Source: Gloeotrichia echinulata CP02
GTDB lineage: Bacteria; Cyanobacteriota; Cyanobacteriia; Cyanobacteriales; Nostocaceae
NCBI GenBank assembly: GCA_038087035.1
Contig: CP051187.1
Location: 5,834,001-5,898,000 of the forward strand
Reading direction: 5' to 3'
Length of the DNA: 64,000 bases
Shown: positions 50,099 through 59,600 of the stretch, piece by piece
Layout: every line of letters starts with the position of its first letter
Numbering within the stretch: the stretch's first letter is position 1
Translations under genes and position numbers: made by a program
Notes under the pieces: generated by a model
Told to the model about the DNA's origin: nothing
Database searches by the model: none
What the model saw: only the letters and a program-made list of their open reading frames with translations

Positions 50099-50401
50099 TC
50101 ATCCTTCCTTTTGCTTGGTCAACTTTTGCAACCATAATTGCACACCCAAAGCCAACAAACCAATAGCTACGACTCCAAATATCCCTGTTCCTAAAGCTGT
50201 GACACCCAGAACTAGGGTACGAACAGCAGAGGTAATTCTGATGACTAATACATTCTCTGAATGGATGGGTTTGTTAGCAAAATTTGTGGCGATCGCAATC
50301 ATGAGAGAATACAGTGCATATCCTACTCCTCCCGACGTTATCGCCCCAATTACAGCACGTAACGGAGTTGCTGATTGTGGAGTTAAATTTTGGTCACTCA
50401 T
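50099..50401 (-). CDS. DUF3082 family membrane protein
   Basis: 100 residues with two hydrophobic helices (about 17-40 and 62-90). Matches the cyanobacterial DUF3082 family, which often lies next to ispE. Function unknown. It starts 20 bp after the stop of ispE, so it is probably the last gene of an rsmA-ispE-DUF3082 operon. ATG start, without strong ribosome site. Confidence 0.8.
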   Translation of the reverse strand: MSDQNLTPQSATPLRAVIGAITSGGVGYALYSLMIAIATNFANKPIHSENVLVIRITSAVRTLVLGVTALGTGIFGVVAIGLLALGVQLWLQKLTKQKEG

Positions 50402-50421
50402 TTTTTCTTCGTGTTTTGGTG

Positions 50422-51375
50422 TTAAACTGACGACGCTACCTGAATCCCATGTGTAATCATCCGCGTCACAAACAATTCTAAATCTTCGTCAGGAATTGTC
50501 TGTCTGACATACTGCTTCACTGCTTCTGCTTGCTGTTGAGTTTCACATAAAGCAAACACCGAAGGACCAGAACCAGACATCATTGCTGCTAAAACGCCTT
50601 GCTGATTTGCAAACAATTCCCGCAGTTGCAAAACTTGGGGATATTCTGGTAAGACCACGCGCTCTAAATCATTGTGCAATTTATGGGCGATTTCTTTGGT
50701 GTCTTTTTTGAGGATAGCTTGAACCATCGAACCTGAATGGACTGCGTTAGCACGAGCTGCTAAACTTGCGGTATCTCTAATATAGGTACTACCGAACTGC
50801 TGACGATAGGTTTTATATGCCCAAGCGGTAGAAACTTCCAAGCTGCGATATTTTGCCAATACTATATATATTTGATCCAAACCTGGTAGGGGAGAAAGTT
50901 GTTCACCTCTACCTGTCGCGATTACGGTTCCACCGGCGACGCAAAACGGTACATCTGAACCGAGTGTAGCTCCCAATTCTTCTAATTCTGACTGAGTTAG
51001 TCCTAAATCCCATAATAAATCTATCCCCACCAACACCGCTGCTGCATTGGTGGAACCTCCAGCCAACCCAGCCGCTACGGGAATGTGCTTCTTAATGGTA
51101 ATATCTAAACCGCCATATTTGCTAAAGGCGTCGGGAAATTGGGTCGCCATCAATTCGGCTACTCGGTATACCAAATTAGTTTTATCTGTCGGTACTTGCG
51201 GGTGGTCGCAGTAGACGCGGATATTGTCTGTGCTAGCAGCACGCAAATCTATTTGGTCAGCCAGCTCAATACTTTGCAGTATCATTGCTAACTCGTGAAA
51301 CCCATCAGGACGATTACCAATGATTTCGAGATATAGGTTGATTTTAGCAGGGGCGGTGAGGGTGTAGGAACGCAT
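50422..51375 (-). CDS. ispE: 4-diphosphocytidyl-2-C-methyl-D-erythritol kinase
   Basis: Phosphorylates CDP-methylerythritol in the plastid-type (MEP) isoprenoid route, needed for carotenoids, phytol and quinones. A GHMP kinase of 317 residues from the ATG at 51375 (the frame opens at TTG 51381). Motifs: APAKINLYLEIIGNRPDGFHEL at the N-terminus, the ATP loop PVAAGLAGGSTNAAA (about 95-110) and MMSGSGPSVFAL near the end. Lies 36 bp after rsmA on the same strand. Confidence 0.95.
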   Translation of the reverse strand: MRSYTLTAPAKINLYLEIIGNRPDGFHELAMILQSIELADQIDLRAASTDNIRVYCDHPQVPTDKTNLVYRVAELMATQFPDAFSKYGGLDITIKKHIPVAAGLAGGSTNAAAVLVGIDLLWDLGLTQSELEELGATLGSDVPFCVAGGTVIATGRGEQLSPLPGLDQIYIVLAKYRSLEVSTAWAYKTYRQQFGSTYIRDTASLAARANAVHSGSMVQAILKKDTKEIAHKLHNDLERVVLPEYPQVLQLRELFANQQGVLAAMMSGSGPSVFALCETQQQAEAVKQYVRQTIPDEDLELFVTRMITHGIQVASSV

Positions 51376-51411
51376 TTTCAAGAGACGGGGACTAGGAGAG
51401 TGGGAGAGATT

Positions 51412-52230
51412 CTAACTTTTAACTTCTAACTGATTTGCTAGAGTTATCCATTGATTGACGCTGAGGTCTTCAGCGCGGGAGAGGGGATTTATATTTAATT
51501 GTTCCAGTAATTGGGACAGGCGATCGCGTTCTATTACTGGTTGTAAATTATTTCGTAACATTTTGCGTTTGGCGCCGAACCCCAGCTTAATTAAATTCTC
51601 GAATTTTCGTGTATCGAGTGCGGGTGTTTCGATTTGTCGGGGACGTAACCGGACGACTGCGGAATCGACTTTTGGCGGTGGATAAAATGCACTTGCTGGG
51701 ACTGGACAAATCAACTCACATTCAGCCAAATATTGTACCCGCACACTTAAAGCTCCAAAAATTTTTGACCCTGGTTTAGCATACAACCTTTCTGCGACTT
51801 CTTTTTGCACGAGTAACACAATTAAATCAAATGGGTGGGGATTAGGATTAGCGATAGTACCCAAAAGCTTTTCGATGATTGGACCTGTGATATTGTAGGG
51901 GATATTAGCAACCACTTTATTGGGATTGTGGAAATTGGGGAATGGGGTTAAATTTGCTGCTAAATCCAACATGAGAAAATCACCTTGTAACAGGAGAAAA
52001 TTTTCCTTTTTACCGAGTTGCTTAACTAATAATTGACATAAATCGCGGTCTATTTCCACGGCGACCAAAGATTGTACCAAAGGTAGTAATCGCCGTGTGA
52101 GGATACCGGTACCAGGACCGATTTCCAGGATGCGATCGCTTGACGTACACCCTCCCGCCTGGACGATAGCGTCGAGAGCCTTTTCACTTTTGAGCCAATG
52201 TTGAGCAAAGACCCTGCGCGGTTGTACCAT
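51412..52230 (-). CDS. rsmA: 16S rRNA dimethyladenosine transferase
   Basis: Dimethylates two adjacent adenosines in the 3' hairpin of 16S rRNA (KsgA). 272 residues. The S-adenosylmethionine motif is ILEIGPGTGILTRRLL (about 34-49) and the catalytic motif NIPYNITGP (about 109-117). The ATG at 52230 has GGGAGG upstream. The final residues QLEVKS and the TAG are encoded by AGTTAGA/AGTTAAA heptamers that continue past the gene, so a tandem repeat forms its 3' end. Confidence 0.95.
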   Translation of the reverse strand: MVQPRRVFAQHWLKSEKALDAIVQAGGCTSSDRILEIGPGTGILTRRLLPLVQSLVAVEIDRDLCQLLVKQLGKKENFLLLQGDFLMLDLAANLTPFPNFHNPNKVVANIPYNITGPIIEKLLGTIANPNPHPFDLIVLLVQKEVAERLYAKPGSKIFGALSVRVQYLAECELICPVPASAFYPPPKVDSAVVRLRPRQIETPALDTRKFENLIKLGFGAKRKMLRNNLQPVIERDRLSQLLEQLNINPLSRAEDLSVNQWITLANQLEVKS

Positions 52231-52408
52231 CTATTCCTCCCTCTCTGTATGCGTTTCAGCTTTTACAAAAAAATCCATTTCTTACTTTTTTCTTACTTTA
52301 GGTTGTCGGTTTTTTAGCGATTTTGTCGGTTTTTATCTTGACTTAAAGTAATTTATATGGTAGAGATAGTTGTTGCCATAGCATGACATCTGTGCTATCA
52401 TCTTGCTT

Positions 52409-52705
52409 ATGATACTGTCATTCAAAGACAAAGGCACTGAAGATATTTTTGATGGGAACGATTCAAAAGACGCTCGAAAAACGTGCCCCGTCAATCTTTG
52501 GAATGTCGCTCAAAGGAAACTAGACCAACTAAATGCAGCAATTTCTTTGGATGATATGAAAGTACCACCGGGTAATAGATTGGAAGCGTTAAAGGGTGAG
52601 AAAAAAGGGCAGTATAGTATTCGGATTAATGCTCAATATCGCATGTGCTTTGTGTGGACAGCAACAGGAGCTTCTGAGGTTGAAATCGTCGATTATCATG
52701 ATTGA
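52409..52705 (+). CDS. higB: HigB-type toxin (RelE superfamily)
   Basis: 98 residues from the ATG at 52409 (MILSFKDKGTEDIFDG). The family pattern is clear: NLWNVAQRKLDQLNAA, PPGNRLEALKGEKKGQYSIRINAQYRMCFVW and a final VEIVDYHD. HigB toxins cleave mRNA on the ribosome. The toxin precedes the antitoxin, the reversed order usual for higBA. The antitoxin starts 11 bp later. Expression is probably repressed by the HigA protein. Confidence 0.92.
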   Translation: MILSFKDKGTEDIFDGNDSKDARKTCPVNLWNVAQRKLDQLNAAISLDDMKVPPGNRLEALKGEKKGQYSIRINAQYRMCFVWTATGASEVEIVDYHD

Positions 52706-52716
52706 GGTATATTGTA

Positions 52717-53022
52717 ATGAGAGTACCTAAATATCGTCCTCCCACACATCCAGGAGAAATTTTACTGCAAGATTTTCTCGAACCTTTGGCGATATCATCA
52801 GAGGAACTAGCAAAAAGCATTCACGTTTCCTATGAGCTGATCAATGAACTGGTAAATAGACAGCGTGGAGTCACACCAAGTACTGCTTTACGGTTAGCAA
52901 AGTTCTTTGGAAATAGCCCTGAGTTTTGGTTAAACCTGCAACAAAATTGGGAACTATACCACGTCTTGAAAGAAGAAAAAGAAGACCTGAATGCCATACT
53001 AACTTTTGGGAATATTATGTAG
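52717..53022 (+). CDS. higA: HigA-type antitoxin (XRE family)
   Basis: 101 residues from the ATG at 52717; the frame opens at a TTG at 52702. It starts with the family motif PPTHPGEILLQDFLEPLAIS, followed by a helix-turn-helix (SSEELAKSIHVSYELINELVN) and the conserved RLAKFFGNSPEFWLNLQQNWEL. It neutralises HigB and represses the operon. The stop lies 10 bp before a dispersed repeat region. Confidence 0.92.
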   Translation: MRVPKYRPPTHPGEILLQDFLEPLAISSEELAKSIHVSYELINELVNRQRGVTPSTALRLAKFFGNSPEFWLNLQQNWELYHVLKEEKEDLNAILTFGNIM

Positions 53023-53033
53023 TAGGACTTACG

Positions 53034-53199
53034 CACTGTACAAATTTGGCATGGTATGCTTTTACCAAAATACGTTGTTTCAGGCTTTGATTAATTATTA
53101 CTTTGATGGTAAACACACCCGCGTTTTCGGGGTTTAGCAATGCTAAACCCCTACGACATCTCCGGTTTTTTGGAGCCACATATTTTGTGTTTTTTGTCA
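53034..53199. repeat. Dispersed repeat region, second copy of the 78-bp unit
   Basis: TAGGACTTACGCA at 53034 followed by about 75 bp of AT-rich DNA and then, at 53121-53199, the reverse complement of the repeat at 33839-33916. The core GGGGTTTAGCAATGCTAAAC is a palindrome. It fills the gap between the HigA gene and the PIN gene. Confidence 0.75.
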
Positions 53200-53219
53200 T
53201 AATTAATAAACAAACAAAT

Positions 53220-53672
53220 TCAGTCAATGGATTGCCAATCCAAGGCGGTGATAAACCGGGACAGATGACCTACGTTAGTTGTCGCAACTACCACCTGTGT
53301 CGTCTCATCACAGAGAATACGGGCTTGAGCAGAGAGAATAACATCCCCATCTAATGCTTTAGCATCCGCAGTGGGTTGTCCAGTTTGCCGAGCTTCTGCC
53401 CACAGTCTAGCCGCTAGCAACATTGTATCTGTCTGGATGGAAATATATTCGAGGGTTTGCTTCAAATTGTCAAGTCGGCGCAAACTTTGTAATAAACCAG
53501 CGCGAAGAAGCTCACGGCGCACTTCATAATCTGCAATTTCGGGAATAGCAACCCTTTCTCCTCGTTTCAGGAGAGATTTGAGCCACAGTTGACAGTCTTG
53601 GGGAATACCTTTAGCTTTGGGATTCGTTACCATCCCCAGTGGACCTGAATCTAACAAAATCAAACGACTCAT
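53220..53672 (-). CDS. PIN-domain toxin
   Basis: 150-residue PIN-domain protein. Acidic residues of the active site are in LILLDSGPLG (Asp), IPEIADYEVRREL (Glu), DAKALDGDVILSAQA (Asp) and VATTNVGHLSRF. It probably acts as an RNase toxin. The ATG overlaps the stop of the antitoxin gene by 4 bp (ATGA). One of three PIN-type pairs in the window, and not closely similar to the other two. Confidence 0.85.
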   Translation of the reverse strand: MSRLILLDSGPLGMVTNPKAKGIPQDCQLWLKSLLKRGERVAIPEIADYEVRRELLRAGLLQSLRRLDNLKQTLEYISIQTDTMLLAARLWAEARQTGQPTADAKALDGDVILSAQARILCDETTQVVVATTNVGHLSRFITALDWQSID

Positions 53673-53971
53673 GGGAATAAGAGACGATCCGACAACCGAT
53701 CTTCATCAAGAGCAGGTTTCAAAAATTCCCAAGCCCGCTGATGTTCTGACGCATCTTCATTGTCGCCAAGCCAAGAGTCTAAAAGGTCGATCGCTGCTTG
53801 ATTTTTCCGTGCTTGTTCGACATTGACAACAGATGGAGCATCTGATGGAATTTTCTGCCGAAACTGACGCAAGGTATCGAGTAAATCTGGCCAATACTCT
53901 CTAGGAGTCGCCTGAATTTCAGCAAGCAGCAATTCAAGAGACGTTGCTCTTGAGCTAGAACGGTCTGCCAT
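53669..53971 (-). CDS. Probable antitoxin of the PIN pair
   Basis: 100 residues. The N-terminal part (TSLELLLAEIQATPREYWPDLLDTLRQF) looks helical and resembles small cyanobacterial antitoxins found before PIN genes; I cannot name the family with certainty. The C-terminal half is acidic. The role is inferred from the 4-bp overlap with the toxin gene. ATG start, about 30 bp from a MITE-like element. Confidence 0.72.
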   Translation of the reverse strand: MADRSSSRATSLELLLAEIQATPREYWPDLLDTLRQFRQKIPSDAPSVVNVEQARKNQAAIDLLDSWLGDNEDASEHQRAWEFLKPALDEDRLSDRLLFP

Positions 53972-54000
53972 ATATGAAGGTTACTGCGCTTAGATTATAG

Positions 54001-54130
54001 TCCAATACAGTTCAGTTAGCCTCGAATGATATACACTGTAGGGGCACGGCATCCACAATTTTTTCTTCTAACGACAATTTTATTCGTGCCGTGCCCCTAC
54101 GACAATTTTCCTTAACTGAACTGTATTGGA
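54001..54130. mobile_element. 130-bp MITE with 18-bp terminal inverted repeats and 6-bp target duplication
   Basis: TCCAATACAGTTCAGTTA (54001-54018) and its exact complement (54113-54130) bound the element. TTATAG stands directly on both sides (53995-54000 and 54131-54136), a good target duplication. Inside lie GGGGCACGGCA and TGCCGTGCCCC-type halves at about 54041 and 54087, i.e. another repeat split by a 36-bp insert. It has no coding capacity, so it would depend on a transposase elsewhere. Confidence 0.8.
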
Positions 54131-54169
54131 TTATAGTCTAATTTTAACGCAGTGTTGGGTTACGCGATC

Positions 54170-54256
54170 GCCTTCACGCAATAACCACAGTACCGGGAGG
54201 CGCAAGGCCTTGCGCCCCAAACACATGGTCTATTTACCTGAAAATCCCTGTAAATT
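54170..54256. repeat. MITE-like family member with mutated palindrome
   Basis: CACGCAATAACCACAG followed by the palindrome with one mismatch (54197-54218) and GGTCTATTTACCTGAAAAT..CTGTAAA. It matches the element at 18589-18685 except for the outermost left end, which is lost. Confidence 0.7.
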
Positions 54257-54304
54257 AAAATTTCCCCATTGGTAAACAAACCGAAGACTTGTCCGGCTCA
54301 ATTA

Positions 54305-54712
54305 TCAACCTTCTGCTTCCCAATCTTCAAATTGTAACCCATTGACCCGACTAAATTCACTCGTATTGTGCGTAACTAATATTAAATTATGTGTCAGGGT
54401 AATTGATGCAATTTGCAAATCATAAGGGCCAATAGGCGTACCTAAATTTGCCAATTCAGCACGAATTCTCCCAAATATTGTAGCTGCTGCATCATCAAAA
54501 GGCAGAGAAACAAAATTATTCAGAAAACTTGACTGTAAAGCTAACGTGCGTTGAGGGTTATTGCTTTTTCTCGCACCATAAAATAGTTCAGCTTTCACAA
54601 CAGAACAAACAGCAATATCCTGGGGTCGTAAAGACTCTAAGTGTCGCCGTACACCAGAAATTGGACGATTTAGATAAACAATGCAAGCATTGGTATCTAA
54701 TAAATAAATCAC
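54305..54712 (-). CDS. vapC: VapC-type PIN toxin
   Basis: 135 residues, GTG start. Classical VapC: MIYLLDTNACIVYLNR, VVKAELFYGA, IGPYDLQIASIT and LVTHNTSEFSRVNGLQFEDW, with all four acidic positions of the PIN active site present. It probably cleaves a specific tRNA or rRNA. The start overlaps the antitoxin stop by 4 bp (GTGA). Confidence 0.92.
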   Translation of the reverse strand: MIYLLDTNACIVYLNRPISGVRRHLESLRPQDIAVCSVVKAELFYGARKSNNPQRTLALQSSFLNNFVSLPFDDAAATIFGRIRAELANLGTPIGPYDLQIASITLTHNLILVTHNTSEFSRVNGLQFEDWEAEG

Positions 54713-54990
54713 TCTAACGACTCCCGTACTTCATATTCTCCTTGGGGATATCTTACCAGAGGATCATCTTGCAGACACCCTGCCGTCTGCTCAAAAAAAC
54801 CAGCAGGCCAGCCTAATTCTTCCGGTGTTTTTGCCGATGATTGCACTTCAATGTAACCTTTGTCAAGATATTTCCCTGCTGCAAATACCTTGAGAGCATC
54901 AAGAATTACTTCCGCAGCAGTTGCATACTTACCACTTTCAATCTGACTTTGAATAAACTGCTCAAGCTCTGGAGTTAAAGACAAATTCAT
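54709..54990 (-). CDS. ParD/RHH-family antitoxin
   Basis: 93 residues. The N-terminal LSLTPELEQFIQSQIESGKY followed by ATAAEVILDALKVF is the ribbon-helix-helix motif of ParD-like antitoxins, which bind DNA as dimers and repress their own operon. The C-terminal part should wrap the VapC toxin encoded immediately downstream. A ParD-type antitoxin with a VapC toxin is a known mixed pairing. ATG start. Confidence 0.85.
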   Translation of the reverse strand: MNLSLTPELEQFIQSQIESGKYATAAEVILDALKVFAAGKYLDKGYIEVQSSAKTPEELGWPAGFFEQTAGCLQDDPLVRYPQGEYEVRESLE

Positions 54991-55098
54991 AGGTTAAAAC
55001 CCTTGTATAAAAGCACGTTTTTGTTCCCACCACTCATCTGTAACTTGTAATTGCTTCTCCACTTTTAATGAGCAGTAACTATTATAACCTAATAACCC

Positions 55099-55222
55099 AA
55101 GTTGCTAGTTATAAATTTAGGGGAATTTTGTAGCCCGTAGGGTGCGTCAGAATGGTTAATTTTCAACCAAGATGACTAATTTTCGGCTTCTGACGCACCC
55201 TACTTGCTCTAACTAGCAACTT
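55099..55222. repeat. Nested inverted repeats
   Basis: Outer arms AAGTTGCTAGTTA (55099-55111) and TAACTAGCAACTT (55210-55222). Inside them is the hairpin GTAGGGTGCGTCAGAA (55138-55153) with its complement (55188-55203). A separate 22-bp palindrome follows at 55271-55292. No gene lies between 54991 and 55327. Confidence 0.75.
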
Positions 55223-55327
55223 ACGTTAATACCAATTCAAAAAATCTTTGCAACACATCGATAATCTGTAGGGGCGCAAGGCCTTGCGCCCCTACCCTAT
55301 CTGTCCCATTCTTTAGTATGGGTTGAC

Positions 55328-56296
55328 TTATCTACTTGCAAACCTGTCTAAAAAATTGATTTTCACAGCCAAGTTAACTATATCTCGACCAGATTTGTTG
55401 TCTTTAATCTCAGCATTATTCAGAGCGACAATATAGGGTTGTTGACCAATCCAAGCAATTAATGGCCCTCCAGAAGAACCGCCTGCGGTAGCGCAATTAT
55501 GCAGCAATACCCCTGACTCTTCGCCCACAATGCTACAATTCTCTTCATAGCTTGCAGTCCATCCCCTACCGGCGGTGAGGTGTTCATAATATTTCTTTTT
55601 GGGATTGGGAAAATCACCAGAGTAGCCCACAAAGGTTAGTGTTTTGGGGTTCTTAATCAGAGTAGAAGAACGCAAGGATTTCCAGCCTAAGTGACCATAC
55701 TTGCGACCAAGAGGCTGATTGATTCTCATCAGCGCCCAGTCATTGACTTGATTTGTCAGACTATCGCCTGTAAAATCTGTACCATAAACTACCTGTTCTG
55801 CAAAAACGATATCTGTTTCATCTTGAACAACACCATTAATCACATTGGGTAGAAATAAGATTTCTTTGCTCAATCGATGAGTTTTTGGGTCAATCACACA
55901 ATGAGCATTTGTTAAAACTATATCATCATCAATTAAAGTTCCCGTACAGTAATAACCCTGATTATTAGTCTTTGTACCTTGGACTCGACCAATACTAGAC
56001 CAAGGATATTTTCTGCTAGTCATGGGGATGCGATCATCTTTACCAGTGGGGATTCCGCGAGTGGTTTCATCAGCTTCTCTCGACTGATTGAGGTCAGCAG
56101 GCTTAGAAGGACTACCATTTGCAGGTAGCTTGAATTTATCCGCATCTTGGAATTTGGTGAATGTTGGCGATTTACTTTGTGTTGGTAGTGTTGGGACTTG
56201 TGCTTGTACAGATATCCAACCACCGCAGGCGATGGTAGTGATAATTGTCGCTATAAATAGAGCGAAAAATTGTTTGTAAATTGGCTTTTTAGACAT
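55328..56296 (-). CDS. Exported trypsin-like serine protease
   Basis: 322 residues. A signal peptide (about 1-33, with a long hydrophobic core) is followed by a low-complexity linker and a chymotrypsin-fold protease of the V8/glutamyl endopeptidase-like group. Catalytic triad: His in DIVLTNAHCV, Asp in VNDWALMRI and Ser in TAGGSSGGPLIAW. Probably active in the periplasm or outside the cell. It lies upstream and on the same strand as nothing else; the TPR-CHAT gene is 340 bp away, on the same strand but transcribed towards it. ATG with AAGGAG upstream. Confidence 0.9.
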   Translation of the reverse strand: MSKKPIYKQFFALFIATIITTIACGGWISVQAQVPTLPTQSKSPTFTKFQDADKFKLPANGSPSKPADLNQSREADETTRGIPTGKDDRIPMTSRKYPWSSIGRVQGTKTNNQGYYCTGTLIDDDIVLTNAHCVIDPKTHRLSKEILFLPNVINGVVQDETDIVFAEQVVYGTDFTGDSLTNQVNDWALMRINQPLGRKYGHLGWKSLRSSTLIKNPKTLTFVGYSGDFPNPKKKYYEHLTAGRGWTASYEENCSIVGEESGVLLHNCATAGGSSGGPLIAWIGQQPYIVALNNAEIKDNKSGRDIVNLAVKINFLDRFASR

Positions 56297-56639
56297 TGAT
56301 ATAACTCCTTTGTTGGGTAATTTGGAATTGCACTTTAATGAGTAATGAAAGAATTATTAAGATATTAATAATTTCAATCAACAAGTTGAAAGAAAACTAA
56401 AAAATAATCCACTCATTACTCCTACTCCCTTCCCGGTCTAAGATTACCTATAATTTTCCTTCTTCTCTACGAGACGCTCCGCGAATGCGCCTTTGCGCCT
56501 ACTCTTCGAGAACGCTTCGCGAAGAGTAGGCGCAAAGGAAGAAAGAAATACAGATATCGGGGTGTGGTCTAAATACCTGAAAACTGCTGTAAACCCGCCC
56601 CTACACACTCATTACTCATTACTCATTACTCATTACTCA
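56297..56639. other. Intergenic repeats between the protease and the CHAT gene
   Basis: Contains a strong palindrome (GCGCCTACTCTTCGAGAACG... at about 56498-56535), an arm of the MITE-like family (GTGGTCTAAATACCTGAAAA at about 56564) and ACTCATT heptamers (about 56607-56646) that run into the stop codon of the CHAT gene. No gene was recognised. Confidence 0.6.
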
Positions 56640-59600
56640 TTACTCATTTTTCCATTCTCCTTGCACAGTGAAAGCAGCCCAATATAATGGATTGCGCCAG
56701 TTGGGGTTTTGCCATAAAGTTAATTGAGCAGCTCTGAGGGCAGCCGTGGGAGACTTACCTTGTTGCCACATTTGGCGATAAAATTCACTCATCAATTCTT
56801 TCGTTCCTTCATCACTGACACTCCATAAAGACAAAACGACTCTGGGTGAACCTGCATACATTAATCCTCTTGTCAAGCCTACTAGCCCTTCTCCCTGGAC
56901 TTCCTTACCGCGTCCGGTTTCACAGGCGCTTAACACGATCAAATCTGCGGGTAAATTCAGGTTGAAAATATCGTTGAGGCGTAAATAACCTCTTTGGGAT
57001 TTACCTTGTTTGTCAACTAAAGACATGACAATACCTGACAACTCTGGGTTAATACCATCAGCAAAGCCATGAGTAGCCAAATGAATCACCCGATATTGAC
57101 TCAATTGGGGATTAGTCACCCAGTCGTAATTGGCATCAAAATCAAAGACTTGTAAACTATCTTGAGGTGACAGGAGTTGGAGAATGGCTTTAGCTTCTTC
57201 ACGAGTACCTGGGAGTCTGTCCCAACCGTTGCGGTTAAGATTTTTTACAGACCGACTTAAGGCGGAACGTTGCAGGTCAAATTCAGAGTTTGAGTCATCT
57301 TTATCTGGTTTACCAGTCACCCGCGAATCATCAGCACTGAATATGGGGTCAGCGAGGATAGCTAAGGCTTTGGGTGCAGGTTTGCGTCCCTTGGTTTCTT
57401 GTCTGATGATGGCGATGGTGGAACTGGAGGGGAGATTGACAATTTCATGATTGACTAGCAGGGGTTGGTAAGATTCTGGGGAGGTTGGGTCAGTTAAAGC
57501 CGCAAAAGGAATGGTTTGTAATGCACCATCAGCCACAATCACCAAACGTTTTTTGCCTAACTTGTTAGCCACAGGTGCAAGGATGATTTGACTAAGTTGT
57601 TTGGCTATTTTCGCTTGTTGATTAGAGTCCGTGACTGTCACCAAACTTTGGCGAAAATCATTGGTGATTTTTTCTATCTCTGCTTGTGGGGGAAGTTCAT
57701 AGGTATCCAGGGAATTGGGAGTGACAGCCCAAAGATAACTGCGTTCTTTACCCAGGGAATATTGTAACAGCATTGTGTCTGGGTCTAGTTGTTGCTGAAT
57801 TTGGGCTAAATCTAGAGGTTGGGGATATTTCAGTGCTGCATACTTGGGGCTACTTGTACGGATTTGAGTTTGCAGTTCGCGGTATTGAGCTAGGAGGTCT
57901 GTAATTTCTTTGTCGATGTTTTGGATTGTGGTTTCGGCTGCTGTTTTGCTGAGTAATTCCCGACGTAGTTTATCTTTAGCATCAAGTTTTTGTTGTAAAT
58001 TTTGTTCTTGGGCTAGTAATTGGGGGTTAACACCTTGGCGAATTTTGGCATTAGCTTCTGTTAATAGTTCTAACAGAACCCTGGCGCGGGAACGTTCGCT
58101 GACTTGCAATGCTAATGCGTCGTATCGTTTTGATGGGTCTTGTTTGTGCAGTTGCATTAGCAGGTCGGTGTAGAATTTATAGTAACCTTGGACTGTGGCG
58201 AAGTAAGAGGTGCGTAGTTGTTGGTCTACTATTTTGGTGCGTAAATCTTCAATGATGTCAATAACTGCTTGAATGTGTGTGCGTGCTTGTTGCAGATTAC
58301 CTTGAGAGCGTGCTAAGTCAGCCAAGTTACCAAGGGTGGTTGCTTCCCCAGAGCGATCGCCCACTACACGAACTAAGGCGAGAGCCTGGTTGTAAAATGA
58401 GACTGCCTTTTGCTTTTCTCCTAAAGCATCGTAGACAAAACCGATATTATTGAGGGTGTTTGCTTCCCCAGAGCGATCGCCCACTGCACGACGTAAGGGC
58501 AGAGCCTGGTTGTAAAATGACAGTGCCTTTTGCTTTTCTCCTAAATCTGAGTAGACACCACCGATATTATTGAGGGTGCTTGCTTCCCCAGAGCGATCGC
58601 CCACTGCACGACGTAAGGGGAGAGCCTGGTTGTAAAATTCGAGTGCCTTTTGCTTTTCTCCTAAAGCATCGTAGACACTACCGATATTATTAAGGGTGGT
58701 TGCTTCCCCAGAGCGATCGCCCACTGCACGACGTAAGGGGAGAGCCTGGTTGTAAAATTCGAGTGCCTTTTGCTTTTCTCCTAAATCATCGTAGACACTA
58801 CCGATATTATTGAGAGTGATTGCTTCCCCAGAGCGATCGCCCACTGCTCGATATAAGGGCAGAGCCTGGTTGTAAAATGAGAGTGCCGTTTGCTTTTCTC
58901 CTAAATCATCGTAGACACTACCGATATTATTGAGAGTGATTGCTTCCCCAGAGCGATCGCCTACTGCACGACGTAAGGGGAGAGCCTGGTTGTAAAATTC
59001 GAGTGCCTTTTGCTTTTCTCCTAAATCTGAGTAGACACTACCGATATTATTAAGGGTGGTTGCTTCCCCAGAGCGATCGCCCACTGCACGACGTAAGGGG
59101 AGAGCCTGGTTGTAAAATTCGAGTGCCTTTTGCTTTTCTCCTAAATCATCGTAGACACTACCGATATTATTGAGAGTGATTGCTTCCCCAGAGCGATCGC
59201 CCACTGCTCGATATAAGGGCAGAGCCTGGTTGTAAAATGAGAGTGCCGTTTGCTTTTCTCCTAAATCATCGTAGACACTACCGATATTATTGAGAGTGAT
59301 TGCTTCCCCAGAGCGATCGCCTACTGCACGACGTAAGGGGAGAGCCTGGTTGTAAAATTCGAGTGCCTTTTGCTTTTCTCCTAAATCTGAGTAGACACTA
59401 CCGATATTATTGAGGGTGATTGCTTCCCCAGAGCGTTGGCTTTGCCCGCCGTAGGCATCGCCCACTGCACGATATAAAGGGAAAGCCTGGTTGTAAAATT
59501 CGAGTGCCTTTTGCTTTTCTCCTAAAGCATCGTAGACAACACCGATGTTAGTGAGAATGGTTGCTTCCCCAGAGCGATCGCCCACTGCACGAAGTAAGGG

